NCBI GenBank assembly: GCA_015680685.1
Contig: MNCI01022092.1
Location: 421,233-481,786, forward strand
Reading direction: 5' to 3'
Length of the DNA stretch: 60,554 nucleotides
Source of the DNA: Gnetum montanum
Taxonomy: Eukaryota; Streptophyta; Gnetopsida; Gnetales; Gnetaceae
The notes under the pieces: model-generated
The model's input: the letters and a program-made list of their open reading frames with translations, nothing else
Told to the model about the DNA's origin: nothing
Databases searched by the model: none
Made by a program: the position numbers and the translations under genes
In this document: positions 1 to 12,208 of the stretch, in pieces
How positions within the stretch are numbered: the stretch's first letter is position 1
Layout: each line of letters starts with the position of its first letter

Positions 1-532
1 AAACTGCATACTACTAAATGTGATAATACAAGTTGCTACGCATTATTACCATTATCATTATTGAAATGTTAGCAGACGTATGAATGCAAGAATAAGATAA
101 TTTTCTTTTCAACCATATATAAAAACGGACCATTTAAATCAAAGAGCTAAAGCCGTTGACTACAACGCAGTTCTTTGCTGAGGCCCGCAGGGGGACGTCT
201 CCACGTGGTTGGGATGAAGCACGAGGCCGCACATATATATGTGCACTGCACTGCACTGCATCTCGGAGGTGCGCTGCATGTATGGCACACTTGCGTGTCT
301 GTGGTGGTCGTAATTACAAGTACGGCACACTTCTGGCAGGCGTGCCCACGGTGGAGTGCTTGCAGGCCAAGTCAATGTTGCTTAAACTGGAAAAATGATG
401 CAAACACTGACATATGCGGAAGCGGAAACAGAGGATGACGTGGCGATCTTTTCACGGGAAGAGTGGCGACAAACTGCTGCCCACTCTCGCCCAGCAGCGC
501 TTCAGATGGATTGGTCCCGCCTAAGATCGATG
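1..532. other. GC-richer left-flank patch without a supported gene
   Basis: No credible gene is seen. The short open frames here overlap each other on both strands and look random. The patch from about 150 to 540 is richer in GC than its surroundings. It holds a G-box core CACGTG at 202-207 (inside CCACGTGG), a GACGTC at 194-199, and a perfect 16-bp palindrome GCACATATATATGTGC at 229-244 followed by a short CTGCA run. A TATA-like stretch lies at about 114-123. It could be a fragment of a host promoter or of an unrecognised transposon end. Confidence 0.35.
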
Positions 533-1245
533 TATGATAACGTCAATCGTCATTCTTAGAAAAAAGTACACCTAATTAATTAAACTTTGACTTATGTCGA
601 CTTTTTGCACTCCATCTCATTCCAAGGGAGTATCCCACACGTACCAAAGTTTGACGAGTGGCAAACAAGCGTAAGATAGGAGGAACGACCTTGAGGCTGT
701 AAATTACTTTATGTAACGTCAATTGCCGTTCTTGAAAGGAGTGTGATTAATTAATTGAATTTTGTGGTGGCCAACGAAGACCATCGTTGAACACTGTACC
801 TAATTAATTAAACCTCGTCTTATGCTGACTTTTAGCATTCCATGTCATTCCAAGGGAGTGTACCACACGTAACAAAGTCCAGGACTTGAGAAATATTTGG
901 GTTTGACACTCATTTAAACTAGGGTAAGCACTACAATAAAATTATGATTTCTGTGGAATGCAATTTTAATAACGTAAATAATGGTGAAATAGAAGTGACA
1001 ATTTAAAGAGAAAAAAAGTCTCTCACTATAAATAATTTCACTACCTAACATCAATCTTTCAATTATTTGGGGAGCCTCCAATTTAATGATGAAATTGATA
1101 AAGATATCAAAAATAAAATTAAGGCTATTGCCATCCTTTAAAAAAGGTGCATCCAATTAGTTAAAATGTATTCCACATAAGATTTCGTTCCAATGCATAA
1201 ATTTTGCACTTCTTTTCATATTAAGGGCATGTAACATTGTTCTTC
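533..1245. repeat. Three degenerate copies of a dispersed ~120-170 bp repeat
   Basis: Three related blocks lie at about 533-655, 711-882 and 1120-1245. Each runs from an AACGTCAATNGYCNTTCTT-like start through an AATTAATTAAA motif to a block containing CATTCCAAGGGAGT and then a CACACGTA-like end. Copies 1 and 2 align well. Copy 3 is more decayed and keeps the order of motifs only. No coding capacity or terminal repeats are visible. They may be parts of an old LTR or a non-autonomous element. Confidence 0.5.
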
Positions 1246-2489
1246 AAATTGTCAACAATCCAAGAGATATTCGGGTGATCATTACAATAAGTTGATAATT
1301 CATATATTGTGGTTAGAACACCATAATAGCTTAATTTCAGCAATGGCTATAACTTTGATCCCTTTAATTTGAGGTCATTCTTTGCTTCAAACATGATGCC
1401 CATATGCAAGTAAGCAATGTTTTAAAAGTGACACCTCGTTTACAAAAGCTCTAACAAAGGTTAAATTGTTTGAAAAGTTTTAAATATGTATAATTTGAAT
1501 ATATAAATAAGGTACATTTAATAATATTTTTACTTGATTCATTTTCTATTATACAAGAATAATAAATTATTCAATAAAATTTATATTTATCTTAAAACTT
1601 TTTAAGTGGTAGAGCCAAACAAGAAAGCATTACAAAAGTTTCTATTACACATCCATTAAGGAGCTTAAGGGCTTATTAGAACAAGATTCATTTATTAAAA
1701 AAAGAAAAAAGAGAGAGAAAGAAAGCATAGAAAGGAAAGAGACTTCTTCTAAAATCAAGAAGATGTTTATTCAAACTTTACAAATCCCTTGAAATTTTGA
1801 ACATTATAGAGTAATTAAACATGTATTTTTTTTACCTCTTCAATTTAAACAAAGATAAATAGTGCCTTAGTGAGAAATAATAAAAATTCACATCCACTCA
1901 CTATATCAATGCAACCCTTCTTACATTAATGCAATTGTGTTGATTCAATGTTTGTTTTCAACTATAAATATGTATGCATCTATGTGTGTGGATTGACATC
2001 TCACCAAAAATCTATGTTTCAAACATTTCTAAATTGAAAACATGTCTCACAAATCCATGAAACATATGAGGAGACATTTTCATTACAAAGTTTAAAAATT
2101 TAAATGTTAAGTACAACCATATATGTTTTTTCCTTATTATATTAATAAATTTTAAATTTATATATATACTACATCTCTCATTTGTGTTTCCTACTATGTT
2201 TCAAATTGTCTAAATATCTGAGACTTGTGACACAATCGCATTTATGGCACTGTTTGATCAGTAGGTAGTAGCACTCTATTAGTTTGGTTTTGTGATTTTT
2301 GTACTACTTAAGGAGTACTTGTAGAGTTTATTGTGTAGAGTCCTATTCAAGGAGATGGCACTTGGATGCTTTCATTAATAGAAATAAAATCGAGATTGAT
2401 TTTCTTCCATTAAAGCACTTTGACTTAGCTTAGATTTACTTTCAATGCATTTTATTTCTAAGCAATTTATCAATGTTATTTAGCACAAT
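1246..2489. other. AT-rich flank of element C, nothing recognised
   Basis: This stretch is AT-rich with homopolymer and purine-rich runs (for example about 1698-1740). I see no open frame, RNA gene or repeat end in it. It is the DNA next to the insertion site of element C. The five bases before C (ACAAT) do not match the five bases after C at 55669 (ATAAA) well enough to call a target duplication. Confidence 0.5.
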
Positions 2490-3406
2490 TGATGAGTGGT
2501 GAAGGGTACCCCTATGCCCAACTATACAAATCACAAAGGGTTCATGCATGATCTAGTCGAATTCCATGGACTTTATAGTTTTTGATGCAGTAGTCTTTTA
2601 GGAAGTCAACCTTGCCTTAAGGTCATTTGTTGTCTTCCCGATTACACTTGTGAAGCATAATGGTATGGTTAAGTGTAATTGATGCATATGATTTTTATCA
2701 TTTTGTGTTTTATGGCTTTGGTGCTTGAAGAGAGAGAGGTAGAGTAATTTAATGACTAATTTAATTTAACTAACTAACCGATCTCTAACTAGTTCTAACA
2801 TAAGCATTCGGTCCCACTTTTTGTAAATGTCTTGAACCCACATATCCAATGCTGGATTACCAAGCACTACGCTACTGGGCGTACCAAGTAATGACGTTGC
2901 TAGGATTACCAAGCCAATACTTGTTATGCTTGAAGTGTTTTTACTTATGTATTTAATCTATATAGCTTATCTTGCTTAATTACTTAATTAGCTTAATTAC
3001 TAAAAAACATTAAACAAATAATTGAAAACATTAAATGCATGAATAAAATATCTAAGCTATCTAGAATGCTGCAAGGTTTATCAAGAAGCTTGTCTTTATT
3101 GCCGTATACACTGTCATGCTCAAGTACAACAATTCTCAAATAAAGATCCATGTACTCAATGACTCTTGCTACGAGCACTTGGGAAAAATATTTTAACTTT
3201 CAAATAGACAAATTGCATGAGCTCTGCTACTACTATGAATTGAATATTCATAAACACAACTAGGAGCTCGTATTTATAGTTTTTTTTCTCTAGGCTTGCG
3301 TTGACGGGGCCTCGTCAATGTAGTAAATGCTATATCGATGCAACCCTATCGATGGGGAACATCACATAAATGGGGGCACATCAATGTGAGACATTGATGC
3401 TCATCA
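2490..3406 (-). repeat. Element C 3' LTR
   Basis: This is a 917-bp LTR on the minus strand, bounded by TGATGAG at 2490 and CTCATCA at 3406, so the ends are an extended TG...CA inverted repeat. It aligns with the 5' LTR at 54971-55668 over the region following the promoter. A TATA box lies at 3271-3278 (TATTTATA on the plus strand). Unlike the 5' copy it keeps its promoter region. Confidence 0.88.
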
Positions 3407-3418
3407 TACTCCCACAAC
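3407..3418 (-). promoter_or_regulatory. Element C polypurine tract
   Basis: On the minus strand GTTGTGGGAGTA abuts the 3' LTR start. Elements A and B have CGTGGGGGTA in the same place. This would prime plus-strand DNA synthesis. Confidence 0.7.
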
Positions 3419-3599
3419 TGAATGAAAACTTGTCTGTGAGTTCTTTTACAAAATTGGGAAGGTATGGGATTATTAACTAACTCTTAACAAAACAAAACAA
3501 AAAAAAAACTAACTTGACAAAACTAAGTGCGTGAGTGTACATATCAGCACATTACAAAATTGTGGTGTTCATGATTACACAAAAAGAATTATACAACAC

Positions 3600-4850
3600 T
3601 TCCTTTGATGGCTTGAAGGTGGTGGAGAAGGTTAGAAAATCCTAATCAATGGTGGCTCCTAAGGCTCTAAAGGACCTTCATCGACTTTAGGCATGTGTGA
3701 TAGTTAAGGCAGCTATGACTATCTTATTGTAGTTGCAACCTTTGGTGGAAGGAAAAAGGCATCAAGTAATGCCTTCATTTTCTCCTCCTTACTTTGGGGA
3801 TCATTCACGACTCGCAGGGCATCACCAATGTCAGCTAGAATAGGGACATCCAATAGATAGGGCATTATTGGAAACATTTCCTTTATGTTGATAAACTAGG
3901 TAGTGAACTATTTTCATTCGATGTCAAATGCCTTGATTACGTTTTATAACTCTGGTAGTCATTCATCCTCTTGGCCAAATTCTTAGTAGTTGATCATTGA
4001 TCTATGAATCGTGGCTTGAAATCTTCAATTTTAATGTTAGCCATTGCAAGCTTGTCTTTGGTGTTCTTGTGGTGCTTGAAATCAGCCTCATACAACAAAT
4101 ATGTGCTAGCCACCTACTTCTCTAACTCATATCGTGGCTGACTAATAGTCAACATGGCCAGATTTGCATAATGGAGATTGGCAAGCTTCATATACTCCAT
4201 CATCTCCTTGATTTGCAACTCCTTCATGCAGACTTCCACTTTGTTGTAGGTGTCTATCCCATCAATAATGGGTTTCCACAACTCTTTTCCTTGCTTGAGT
4301 TGCTGGAGGGTCTCATTTACCTTTGCCTTCGCCAACTAGATGTGCTTCTTATTTGCTATTTTTTTTATAGACTAACCTGCTCTCTGTAATGGTCCTTAAC
4401 TCTCTTAAATTTAAGAGCCTTTGATTTTCAAGTGGCTACTTCAATCGCAATTTTTTGGTGAAGGGCATAGCCTTTTCCATGGAGAGATTCTTGTTCTTTG
4501 CTATCAATTTCTTTAGTTTTGTGTTTGCTCTAGCCAGTTAGTCCTGCTATTAATGGATGAAATCAGTTAATTATTGCTTGTGTGCATCAACATTTTGTAG
4601 GTAATGGTTCTCTATGGTTAGTTAGACATTCTCCTGGTGGGTCTAATCCAAGGCCTTCTGAATCTTGTACTGTGTTGCCTCTACTAAGGATCAATAGAAC
4701 ACCACCATCTCGATTGCATTCTCAACCCTTTTCAGTTTAGTATGAAGTTGTTGCATAGCTTCATCTCTTTTTAGTACTAGGTTGAGAAATGCAGGATTGA
4801 CAATCTGGGCTCTCAATTCTGCAACTTTTGTAGTAAGCGTTCATTCTACT
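3600..4850 (-). pseudogene. C-terminal half of element C extra coiled-coil ORF
   Basis: The minus strand encodes a decayed, helix-rich protein. The clearest piece, at about 4335-4114, contains ELQIKEMMEYMKLANLHYAN, which matches LQIEEMKKYIELANLRYAN in the extra ORF of element B near 43215-43275. The region is charged and heptad-like, as in a coiled coil. Several in-frame stops interrupt it. The reading joins the N-terminal part at 45824-47469 once element A is removed, so the break at 4850/4851 is a transposon insertion. The function is unknown. By position it corresponds to the env-like ORF of Athila-type elements, but I see no membrane segment. Confidence 0.72.
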
Positions 4851-5636
4851 ATCGGATCCTGCCATGTGATATTAGACATCCGATATTGGGACCTGTCTCG
4901 TTACCTATAAATAAGAGGTAGGTGCACTTGGTTTAGCAATTAGTACTTAGTCCCTTACCCGAACTTTTGTAGTTTCTCTCTCTCAAAGTTAGAATTATTT
5001 TTGAGTGCCTACAGTAGGAGTCATAAAGCAAACAGATATTTATTCAAGCATTGTGTACCTGGGCACACCTTGTGTTCAAAAATAAAGATGAACTTTGTGA
5101 TAAACCTTGCAACATTCAGAATAGCTTATCTCTTACCCTTAATGTTATTTATAGTTCTTTAATGCTTTCATTAGTTAATTAATGTTTCTTTCATTAATTC
5201 ATTAATTTTTAGAAGTAAGCACACTCAGTACAGCACTTCGAGCATACGTGGAACACTTGGTAACCCAGTAACAATTAGCATTTGGTAATCCTAGCAGTGT
5301 TACACTAGTTCAAGATGTGTACAGCAAGTGGGAACGAATGCTGGTGTTAGGACTAGTTAGAGCCTAGTTGTTTAGTTAAATTAATTTAGTTATTAAATTC
5401 TTTTATTTGTCCTTTTTTATCACTAGGACATAAAACATAAAAAGCATAAAAATCATATGCCTCAAGTTTACTTAACCATACAATCGTGCTATACGAGTAA
5501 GCTTGGGAAGACAACGATCACTAACCCATCCTTGTTCTGTGAAGGTGCATAAGCACTTAGTCCTTGGAGTTCAACTAGATTGCACGTAACACTCGTATTT
5601 GTATGGTTGAGTGTAGGGGTACCTCGGTGCTCATCA
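4851..5636 (+). repeat. Element A 5' LTR, first 42 bp missing
   Basis: The 786-bp LTR aligns with the 829-bp 3' LTR at 44995-45823 from its position 43 onward, ending in GTGCTCATCA at 5636. The TATA box is at 4906-4913. Differences between the copies are nearly all transitions. The missing first 42 bp include the TGATGAGC terminus and a 20-bp palindrome, so no target duplication can be read at this end. Confidence 0.85.
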
Positions 5637-5655
5637 TTGGCACCGTTGTCGGGGA
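5637..5655 (+). promoter_or_regulatory. Element A primer-binding site (tRNA-Asp type)
   Basis: TGGCACCGTTGTCGGGGA starts at 5638, one base after the LTR. It differs at two positions from TGGCGCCGTTGCCGGGGA, the complement of the plant tRNA-Asp 3' end, the primer typical of Athila-group elements. Both differences are transitions. Confidence 0.8.
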
Positions 5656-5782
5656 ACTTTATTGTTTGTGTGCTAATTAGAACTTAGGAATCTTCCCATT
5701 GTTGGAACGAACCCTTAGGGTTGGTTATTTTAAAATTATTAGAAAAGAGAAGAGAAAAGTGTTACACACTGAAGAATTAATC

Positions 5783-7320
5783 ATGTCTCCTTCTTCTTAC
5801 GAGAGTGTTTCACTACCTAGGTCTGACACAATGAATAATCGGAGGCGTAGTACACATGATGACCTGCCAGTGCCCTAACAGTTTTGTGTGGTACACGTTC
5901 ATCTCGATCAGTATATACCAAACTTTACCTTTATCCTCCACTAGGATGAACAAGTTTGTTGGCATGATTTAGAAGGTAACATAGTGTTACCTCCTGATCG
6001 TTCAGTCCTAAGCATGCTTCTTCATGCTCTCACATGAATTGGTATGCAACACTTACAGGTAGAGTATGTTGTGCATGAACACAACTCGAGAGAGTATCAA
6101 CCCACGGAGGCACAATATCAAAGGGACTTACAACAGGAGAGACATCATAAAACTATGAAGGTGAAGTGGCTGTAGGATGTCCCATATATCATAGGTGAAA
6201 ATGAGGATGGTGAACCTACCTTAGGAGGTCTTCCACATAATGATGTTCCTCCCATTGACTTTGGTCAAGGAGTTGTGTATCAGAATCTTCACTCAACTAT
6301 CCATAACCTAGATTCTGGTACTAATGGACACAAAGGGTCCGAAAAAGGAACATGAGCACATGACAAAGATGGACATTTTTATCATAATCATGATCAAGGT
6401 CGTGACCACCAAAGAGAAGGTAGCAGGCACCATCATGGTGACGATCCTCCTCCCCCTTCACCTCCATCATCTCCTTCTTCCACTCCTTTAGGATCAAAAT
6501 GCAATCTTAGAGGGAAAGACCTTGAGGATAATGGTAGGTGAAATAGAAATAATAGACAAAACAGTTAAGAAAGGGGATGAGGGCATGCTAGAGAAACACA
6601 CTACGAAAGGAGGGAGAGTAGGGAACAACATAGGCATCATAGATGCCATAGAGAAACACACTATGAAAGGAGACAACATAATAGATTTCAAACCGGTCTC
6701 AAAATAGTAGAGGAGTCTAGGAAACCAGGTAGTGATTGAGAAAAGAGAAAAAAGAAAGAAATTGAATATGCACGTAACAAAGGTAAGGGCAAAGTTGCCA
6801 TCATTGAAGAGGTTGTGGATTTGGATACAGAAAATGATTGTGAATGTGAGATATGTCAATATGACCATCCTAAGGGATGTTGCCCAGTAATCTCACATTT
6901 ATAGGAGTCTGGGGTGTATGCACTAAACCCACGATTAAATAGACGACAAACACCCTGGAGGTTACCTTATCCTCAAGGTAGCCCAAGACAGTTCCACCAA
7001 CCCTTGATGTATTATCCAAGTGGAACTCCACCACAACCACATGAATAGTATCAATAATGGAAACACCCACAATCATGGGGAATGCCACCACCACATCAAC
7101 AGTACCCTTCCTATCACCTTGACCTGTATGGATACTACGTGCAGTAGTCAATCTCTCCACATGACTCTACTAGTCATGTTACTCCTCAGTATCACCACCA
7201 AGCCCACGAGTACTATAGAACTCCTCCTATAGGAGAGGTTTCACAAACGTACTATCCTTCTCATTCGACTGCACCTCTTCCACCCTTAGCCCCATTACCA
7301 CCTACTCTAGCTATGCAGGG
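5783..7320 (+). pseudogene. Element A gag, core deleted
   Basis: The frame starts at ATG 5783 (MSPSSYESVS...), matching the start of gag in element B at 34231. The N-terminal part is followed by low-complexity HHHGDD and PPPSPPSSPSS tracts. The structural core seen in B and C (the stretch with ESWYQSLE) is absent here; at about 6580-6680 there is instead a duplicated RETHYERR-like segment. The zinc motif CEICQYDHPKGCC is present near 6848-6885. The tail is rich in proline, glutamine and tyrosine. Many TAG, TAA and TGA codons occur where relatives have Gln, Arg or Trp. Confidence 0.75.
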
Positions 7321-7540
7321 TGAGCTACCTGCCTAGCCGTAGCAATGTAACACTATAAGGGTTGTCAACCCTCAACCTACTGTTGGTTCAGACAATCGCA
7401 TAAAGAAGAGATCTTTCTTTAGAATCAACAGTCTGACTAAGTCCTTGTAAACGCAAGTGGAAAATTCTCCAAAAGCCTTACCACCATTCAAATATTCACA
7501 GCTTCATTAGAACCAAAGAAAACACTTAACGCACACAATC

Positions 7541-7912
7541 ATGTTGACTCATGCAATTATCGATTGGATTAAAGCTGGCCACCTTCCTAGGAAATTATTT
7601 GATCCTGGAAGTCCTCTTATATATTTGCAAATCACTAGGAATGAACCTTGCAAGTCTCTTTTGGATTTAGGTTCTAGTGTTAACTTGATCTCTCAAGAAA
7701 TGTACAAAGCTTGGAACCCGTCTTCATTAAAAAAGAGTAACATACATTTAAAGTTGGCTGATCATTCTATCATTATCCCACTAGGACTAGTGAAGGACAT
7801 TGTCATCACTATTTGTGGGTGGTCGTATCCAACTGATTTCCTAGTGACAAGTCAACAACTGCAAGGGGGACTTCCCAATCATAATGGGAAGAGCATGGCT
7901 AAGCACAATTGA
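7541..7912 (+). pseudogene. Element A aspartic protease domain, active site altered
   Basis: The frame reads CKSLLDLGSSVNLIS, the retropepsin active-site loop. Element B has ALLDSGSGVNLIS in the same place, so the A copy carries D-L-G instead of D-S-G and is probably inactive. The following segment (SLKKSNIHLKLADHS, then WSYPTDFLV) matches B and C. The expected IIMGRAWL flap region at about 7878-7900 is frame-shifted. The interval 7913-8160 holds a decayed linker. Confidence 0.75.
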
Positions 7913-8159
7913 CACATGCTTAGGAATACATGATCTTTCCCTAGAAATATCAAAGGAAAATACATTTGGAAAGATCGAGAAGAAGAAAGTTTCATACATC
8001 ACATACAATGACACAAAGTGTAATTGCGTGTAGATGTCCTGGTTTGTACAATGTTTAACATTGCCTACATGCAACTAGTGTGCACCAATAACTAACATAC
8101 AAAGATACTTGTATGTAGTAGCCACAAGATAGGAAGGCACCCAAAGCATGACAACTGAC

Positions 8160-9780
8160 CAAGAGAATGATTCAAGTATATGCATGGAACCAACTGAGAG
8201 CTTGACTTGCACCTACATTGATAGCATAGATACATTAGAGCAAGTCCATCACCAACTTCCAAGTCCTAACATCAAACATATCAACCGGGGGAAGTTGGAA
8301 ATCCTTGACAAGTTCTAGCAAAATCGCCTTGAGTTGAAACCATTGCCCACTGGTATGGAGTATACATTTCTCAAAAATGAAAAGTCGGTAATCATTAATG
8401 CTAAGCTCGCTCCTCAACAAAAAGAAAGACTACTGAAAATGGTAAACAAATGGTCGAAAGCCTTTACTTGGTCATATCCCAAATTAATTAGAATAGATCC
8501 TAGGATATGCCAACATAGAATTTACATTGACCCCTCCATGAAACCTCGACGACAACCGCAGAGGCGATTGAATCCAAAGCTTAAGCAAGTGGTTAAAGAA
8601 GAAATTGAACAACTTCTAAAAGCTAGGTTCATCTATCCCATTGCTGATAGTGAATGGGTTAGTTCATTAGTCATTGTGCCCAAAAAGGGAGGTAAATGGA
8701 GGATGTGTATAAAATTTAGGCTACTGAACATGGCAATATTTAAAGACCACTTCCCATTGCCATTCGTCGACCAAGTCTTAGATACCATTGCAGGGCATTG
8801 CTACTATAGTTTTCTGGATGGCTACAGTGGATATAATCAAATTTAAATAGCATTAGAAGACTAAGCCAAGACTACGTTCACAAGTCCTTGGGAACATTTG
8901 CATATAAGTAGATGTTGTTTGGCTTGTGCAATGCCCCAAAAATGTTTAAACATTTGGTTCTAAGTATCTTCTAGCAGCAAATAGGAAATGGTGTGGAGGT
9001 CTTTATGGACGATTTCTCCACCTATGGAGCGGCCTTCAAACAAGCATTTGAATGATTAGAGAAAGTACTAAAATGATGTGTAGAAATCAACTTAAGGCTC
9101 AATTGGAAAATAAGCCATTTGATGGTCCAAGAAGGTGTTGTATTAGGGCACAAGATTTCAAAAATAGGGATAGAAGTAGATCCTAAAAAGATTAAGGTCA
9201 TCCAAGAAATCACTTGGCAAATTGAAACTATAAAAGACATCTAATCATTCCTTGGACATACTACCTATTATAGATGCTTCATTGAGAACTTTTCAAGGAT
9301 TGTGAAACCTTTGGTAGAACTAATAAATAAGGACATACCTTTTGAATGGACCAAGGAATGAGAGCTAGCTTTCCAAACCATAAAATAGAAGCTTGTAGAA
9401 ATGCTTATTTTACAAGCTCTTGACTGGTCCAAACCATTCCACATAATGACTGATGCATCCAACTTTGCCTTAGGAGCTATACTTACACAATTAGATGACC
9501 AAAAATGTCCCTATTACATCCAGTGTGCAAGTCGAAGTATCACTAGTGCACAACTCAATTACACCACAACGAAAAAAGAGTTAATGGCTATGGTGTTTGC
9601 ATTAGAGAAATTTAGGCACTATGCATTGGGCTATAAGATATTTGTACATAGGGATTATAGTGCAATTCGGTTCCTAATGAATAAACCAATGGTGAGCCCT
9701 CGCATCATACGATGGCTCTTGATGTTACAATGATTAATCCTAAAGGCACCGAGAATGTTGTTGCTGATCATTTATCTTAA
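8160..9780 (+). pseudogene. Element A reverse transcriptase and RNase H
   Basis: The reverse transcriptase is recognisable from LPTGMEYTFLKN through PKKGGKWRMCIKFRLLN and YSFLDGYSGYNQI (first catalytic Asp) to VEVFMDDFSTYG (MDD box, about 9000-9020). A single G appears lost near 8890, inside the motif that should read SPWGTFAY. This breaks the frame between the two catalytic segments. RNase H follows with ITDASNFALGAIL-like sequence (here IMTDASNFALGAIL, about 9445-9485) and TKKELMAMVFALEKFRHY. Several stops lie at former Gln codons. It would be part of a single gag-pol polyprotein. Confidence 0.85.
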
Positions 9781-9879
9781 TTGCGATGGGACAACAAAGA
9801 GGATGAATATTCAATTTTTGACCATTTCCCTGATGAACTCCTCTTTGCAGGTGTGATAAAAAATCACTTACCCACTGAT

Positions 9880-11100
9880 ACAAATTGGTATACTAGCATT
9901 CTCACTTACACAAGAGACACCACAAGGGTTAGATGTTAAAAAGAAACAACAATTTCTTCACTGAGCCAAATATTTCATGGAAATCAATAGACACCTTTAT
10001 AAGGTATGTCTCGATGGCTTGGTTCGATGGTGTGTTCCTGATGTAGATCAATTGCGAGTTCTCCAAGATGCTCATGAGGGCCTTTGTGGTAGTCATGATG
10101 CAGGGAGATGAATAGCCATAAAAATCTTGCTTGTAGAATATTATTGGCCTACATTGTTCTGAAACACTCATTAGTTTGTCCAATCTTGTGAGTGCTACTA
10201 ACATGATGGGGGAATGACTACAAGAATGGAGGGTCTGCAACAATGGATTCAACCTTTAGAACCCTTTGACATATGGGAAATTGATTTTATGGGGCCTATT
10301 ACATCGATGTTCAATGGAAAAGATTACATTGTTGATGTTGTTGACTACTTTACCAAATGGGAAGAAGCAACCATTGTTACAAACTGTACATCATCTACTG
10401 CTGCATGATTTTTTCAACAACAAATTGTAAATAGGTTTGGCATGCCTCGTGCACTTTGTTCTAACAATGGTACATACTTTACAGGTTCAACTTTTCAAAA
10501 GTTAATGCAACACTTAGGAGTTGAGCACAAACTAACTACACCATATCATCTTCAAGCGAATGGTCAAGTTAAGGTCACTAATAGGGAGATCACAAAAATA
10601 TTGACACGAACCATTAGCAAGTATAGGCAAGACTAGAGCATCAAACTGAACGATGATATTTGGGCATACCTCTCCACATGGAAACTCCCTATAGGCTACT
10701 CTCCCTATGAGTTAGTGTACGGTAAACTTCTGATGCTTCCTATTCAAGCGGAGCTCTGTACACTATCCATAACATGTGACCTTAACCTTAACCTCAATCT
10801 AGCACAAAAAGAATAGGTAATGAACCTTAACTTGCTAGATTAGAATTGACTAGATGCCCTATCATCTAATGAACTACACAAGACCTTTAACAAATAACGT
10901 CATAACCTAAGGATTAGAAAGGTCAAATACCAACTAAGAGATAAGGTTCTTTATTGGAATCCCACACATGTACCCCAATGAACTAAATTTCAAACGCTGT
11001 GGGAAGGACCTTATATCATTCATGAAACTTTTCCTTCAAGGGCCATGATGATCTACAAACCTGAAAGCCTGAATAAGAAGTTATTGGTTAACATCTAGTA
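9880..11100 (+). pseudogene. Element A integrase with two catalytic acids lost
   Basis: The N-terminal H2C2 region is decayed (HEGLCGSHDAGR near 10075-10110). The core begins at WEIDFMGPI (first Asp, about 10275). The second catalytic position reads CSNNGTYF where relatives read SDNGTHF (Asp to Asn). The third reads NGQVKVTNREI in place of NGQAEVTNREI (Glu to Lys). Both changes are G-to-A transitions. The C-terminal part (KVKYQLRDKVLYWNP, then LWEGPYII) ends near 11100. Stops are also present. The enzyme is doubly inactivated. Confidence 0.85.
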
Positions 11101-11689
11101 AACCAAACCCTTCCATGAGCCTAAAACAGCCAATACTAATACTACCTCTATTGGTGGACAACCTTGCTCATTATTTTGGATCTCCTCTTTTCAATTTAAT
11201 CATGGGGGAGATGGCCACCAATGTTAACCATTCTAAGCTCTTAGTTTCTTTACTTTTATACATTTTTTTTATCTTTACTTATTTTTGTTTTACACCATCG
11301 TTAACATTTTTACCATTTCTTTGTTTGATTTATTCTTATTCGTCACATAATAAGTGCTCACGATGGTGGGTTGCATTATAATAAGTGTTGATTGCTAATT
11401 TTTGGTTTTTACCTTCAACTTTCAATGTTGATGCTAAGATATGGTTTCTTTTGATAAAATAGGTAATGAGTCCACATCATCCAATTATCCATGCAACTCT
11501 ATGGTCCCTTTTTTTTGGAAATGTACTGTCCCCTTTCTAAGAAAACTTATTAATGAATTAGTGCCTTAGTACTCTTCGAACCAAGAAAAGATTCAAATGG
11601 ATGGAAAAGGGTGTGAGCTCAAGCAGATTCGGCGCATTTGTGCTGGCTATTCTCTTGGGTACTTAGATGTTTTTCATAGGTTTTCTGCC
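11101..11689 (+). other. Element A region after pol, no gene seen
   Basis: This is T-rich, decayed non-coding sequence between integrase and the conserved spacer. One open frame of 88 codons (11115-11381) starts within the former integrase tail and then becomes hydrophobic because of T-rich sequence. I do not regard it as a gene. Confidence 0.5.
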
Positions 11690-12208
11690 ATCCCGATCTT
11701 CACCAAATCTCAGGGAGTTGACTAAATCAAATAAGTCTTTGCATGGTGTGGTTCTTACATTAAAAAAAAACTAGTGAGAATTCAAAGCATACCCCTTAGA
11801 CATAATAAAGAAACATGGGCTACAAGCACTAGTAATGGCACTAGAAAGACATGTTACCCATGCCTGAAGGTTCCCTCTAACTAAGACCCTTTCTCACTTC
11901 CTACTTCTTCTCTTGTTGGGATGGTGGTGGCTCTGTGGATGCATTCTTGTTACTTTGGGAGGATGGGTTGGTCCAGTGTGTTGATGCGAGCTCACTGGAT
12001 GTGGATAGTTGAATATGGATTTGGATAGAATTTTATTAAGTCACCTTAACCACATATTACACACAAGACTTTACACAAGATAAATTTTTGGGATTCCATT
12101 CCATTCTCTCCTCTCTTTCCATATTGCTTTCCACATTCCACCTCATTGCTAGTTTTACGATGAGTCTATATCTTGGTTGACACATTATTAGTCTTTGGCA
12201 AAACACTT
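11690..12208 (+). repeat. Conserved post-integrase spacer of element A
   Basis: This non-coding block aligns with 39490-40020 in element B and, on the minus strand, with about 48400-48840 in element C. Shared landmarks are TTTGCATGGTGTGGT, ATTCAAAGCATACCCCTTAGAC, an ACAAGCACTAGT block, and a CCTCATTGCTAGT block near the end. In all three it lies between integrase and the extra-ORF promoter. It has no coding capacity. Element E is inserted at its end, at 12208. Confidence 0.72.

Noticed and set aside
156-438. Three overlapping 70-87 codon frames in the left flank
   Set aside because: They overlap on both strands in a GC-richer patch, with no recognisable motif or supporting context.
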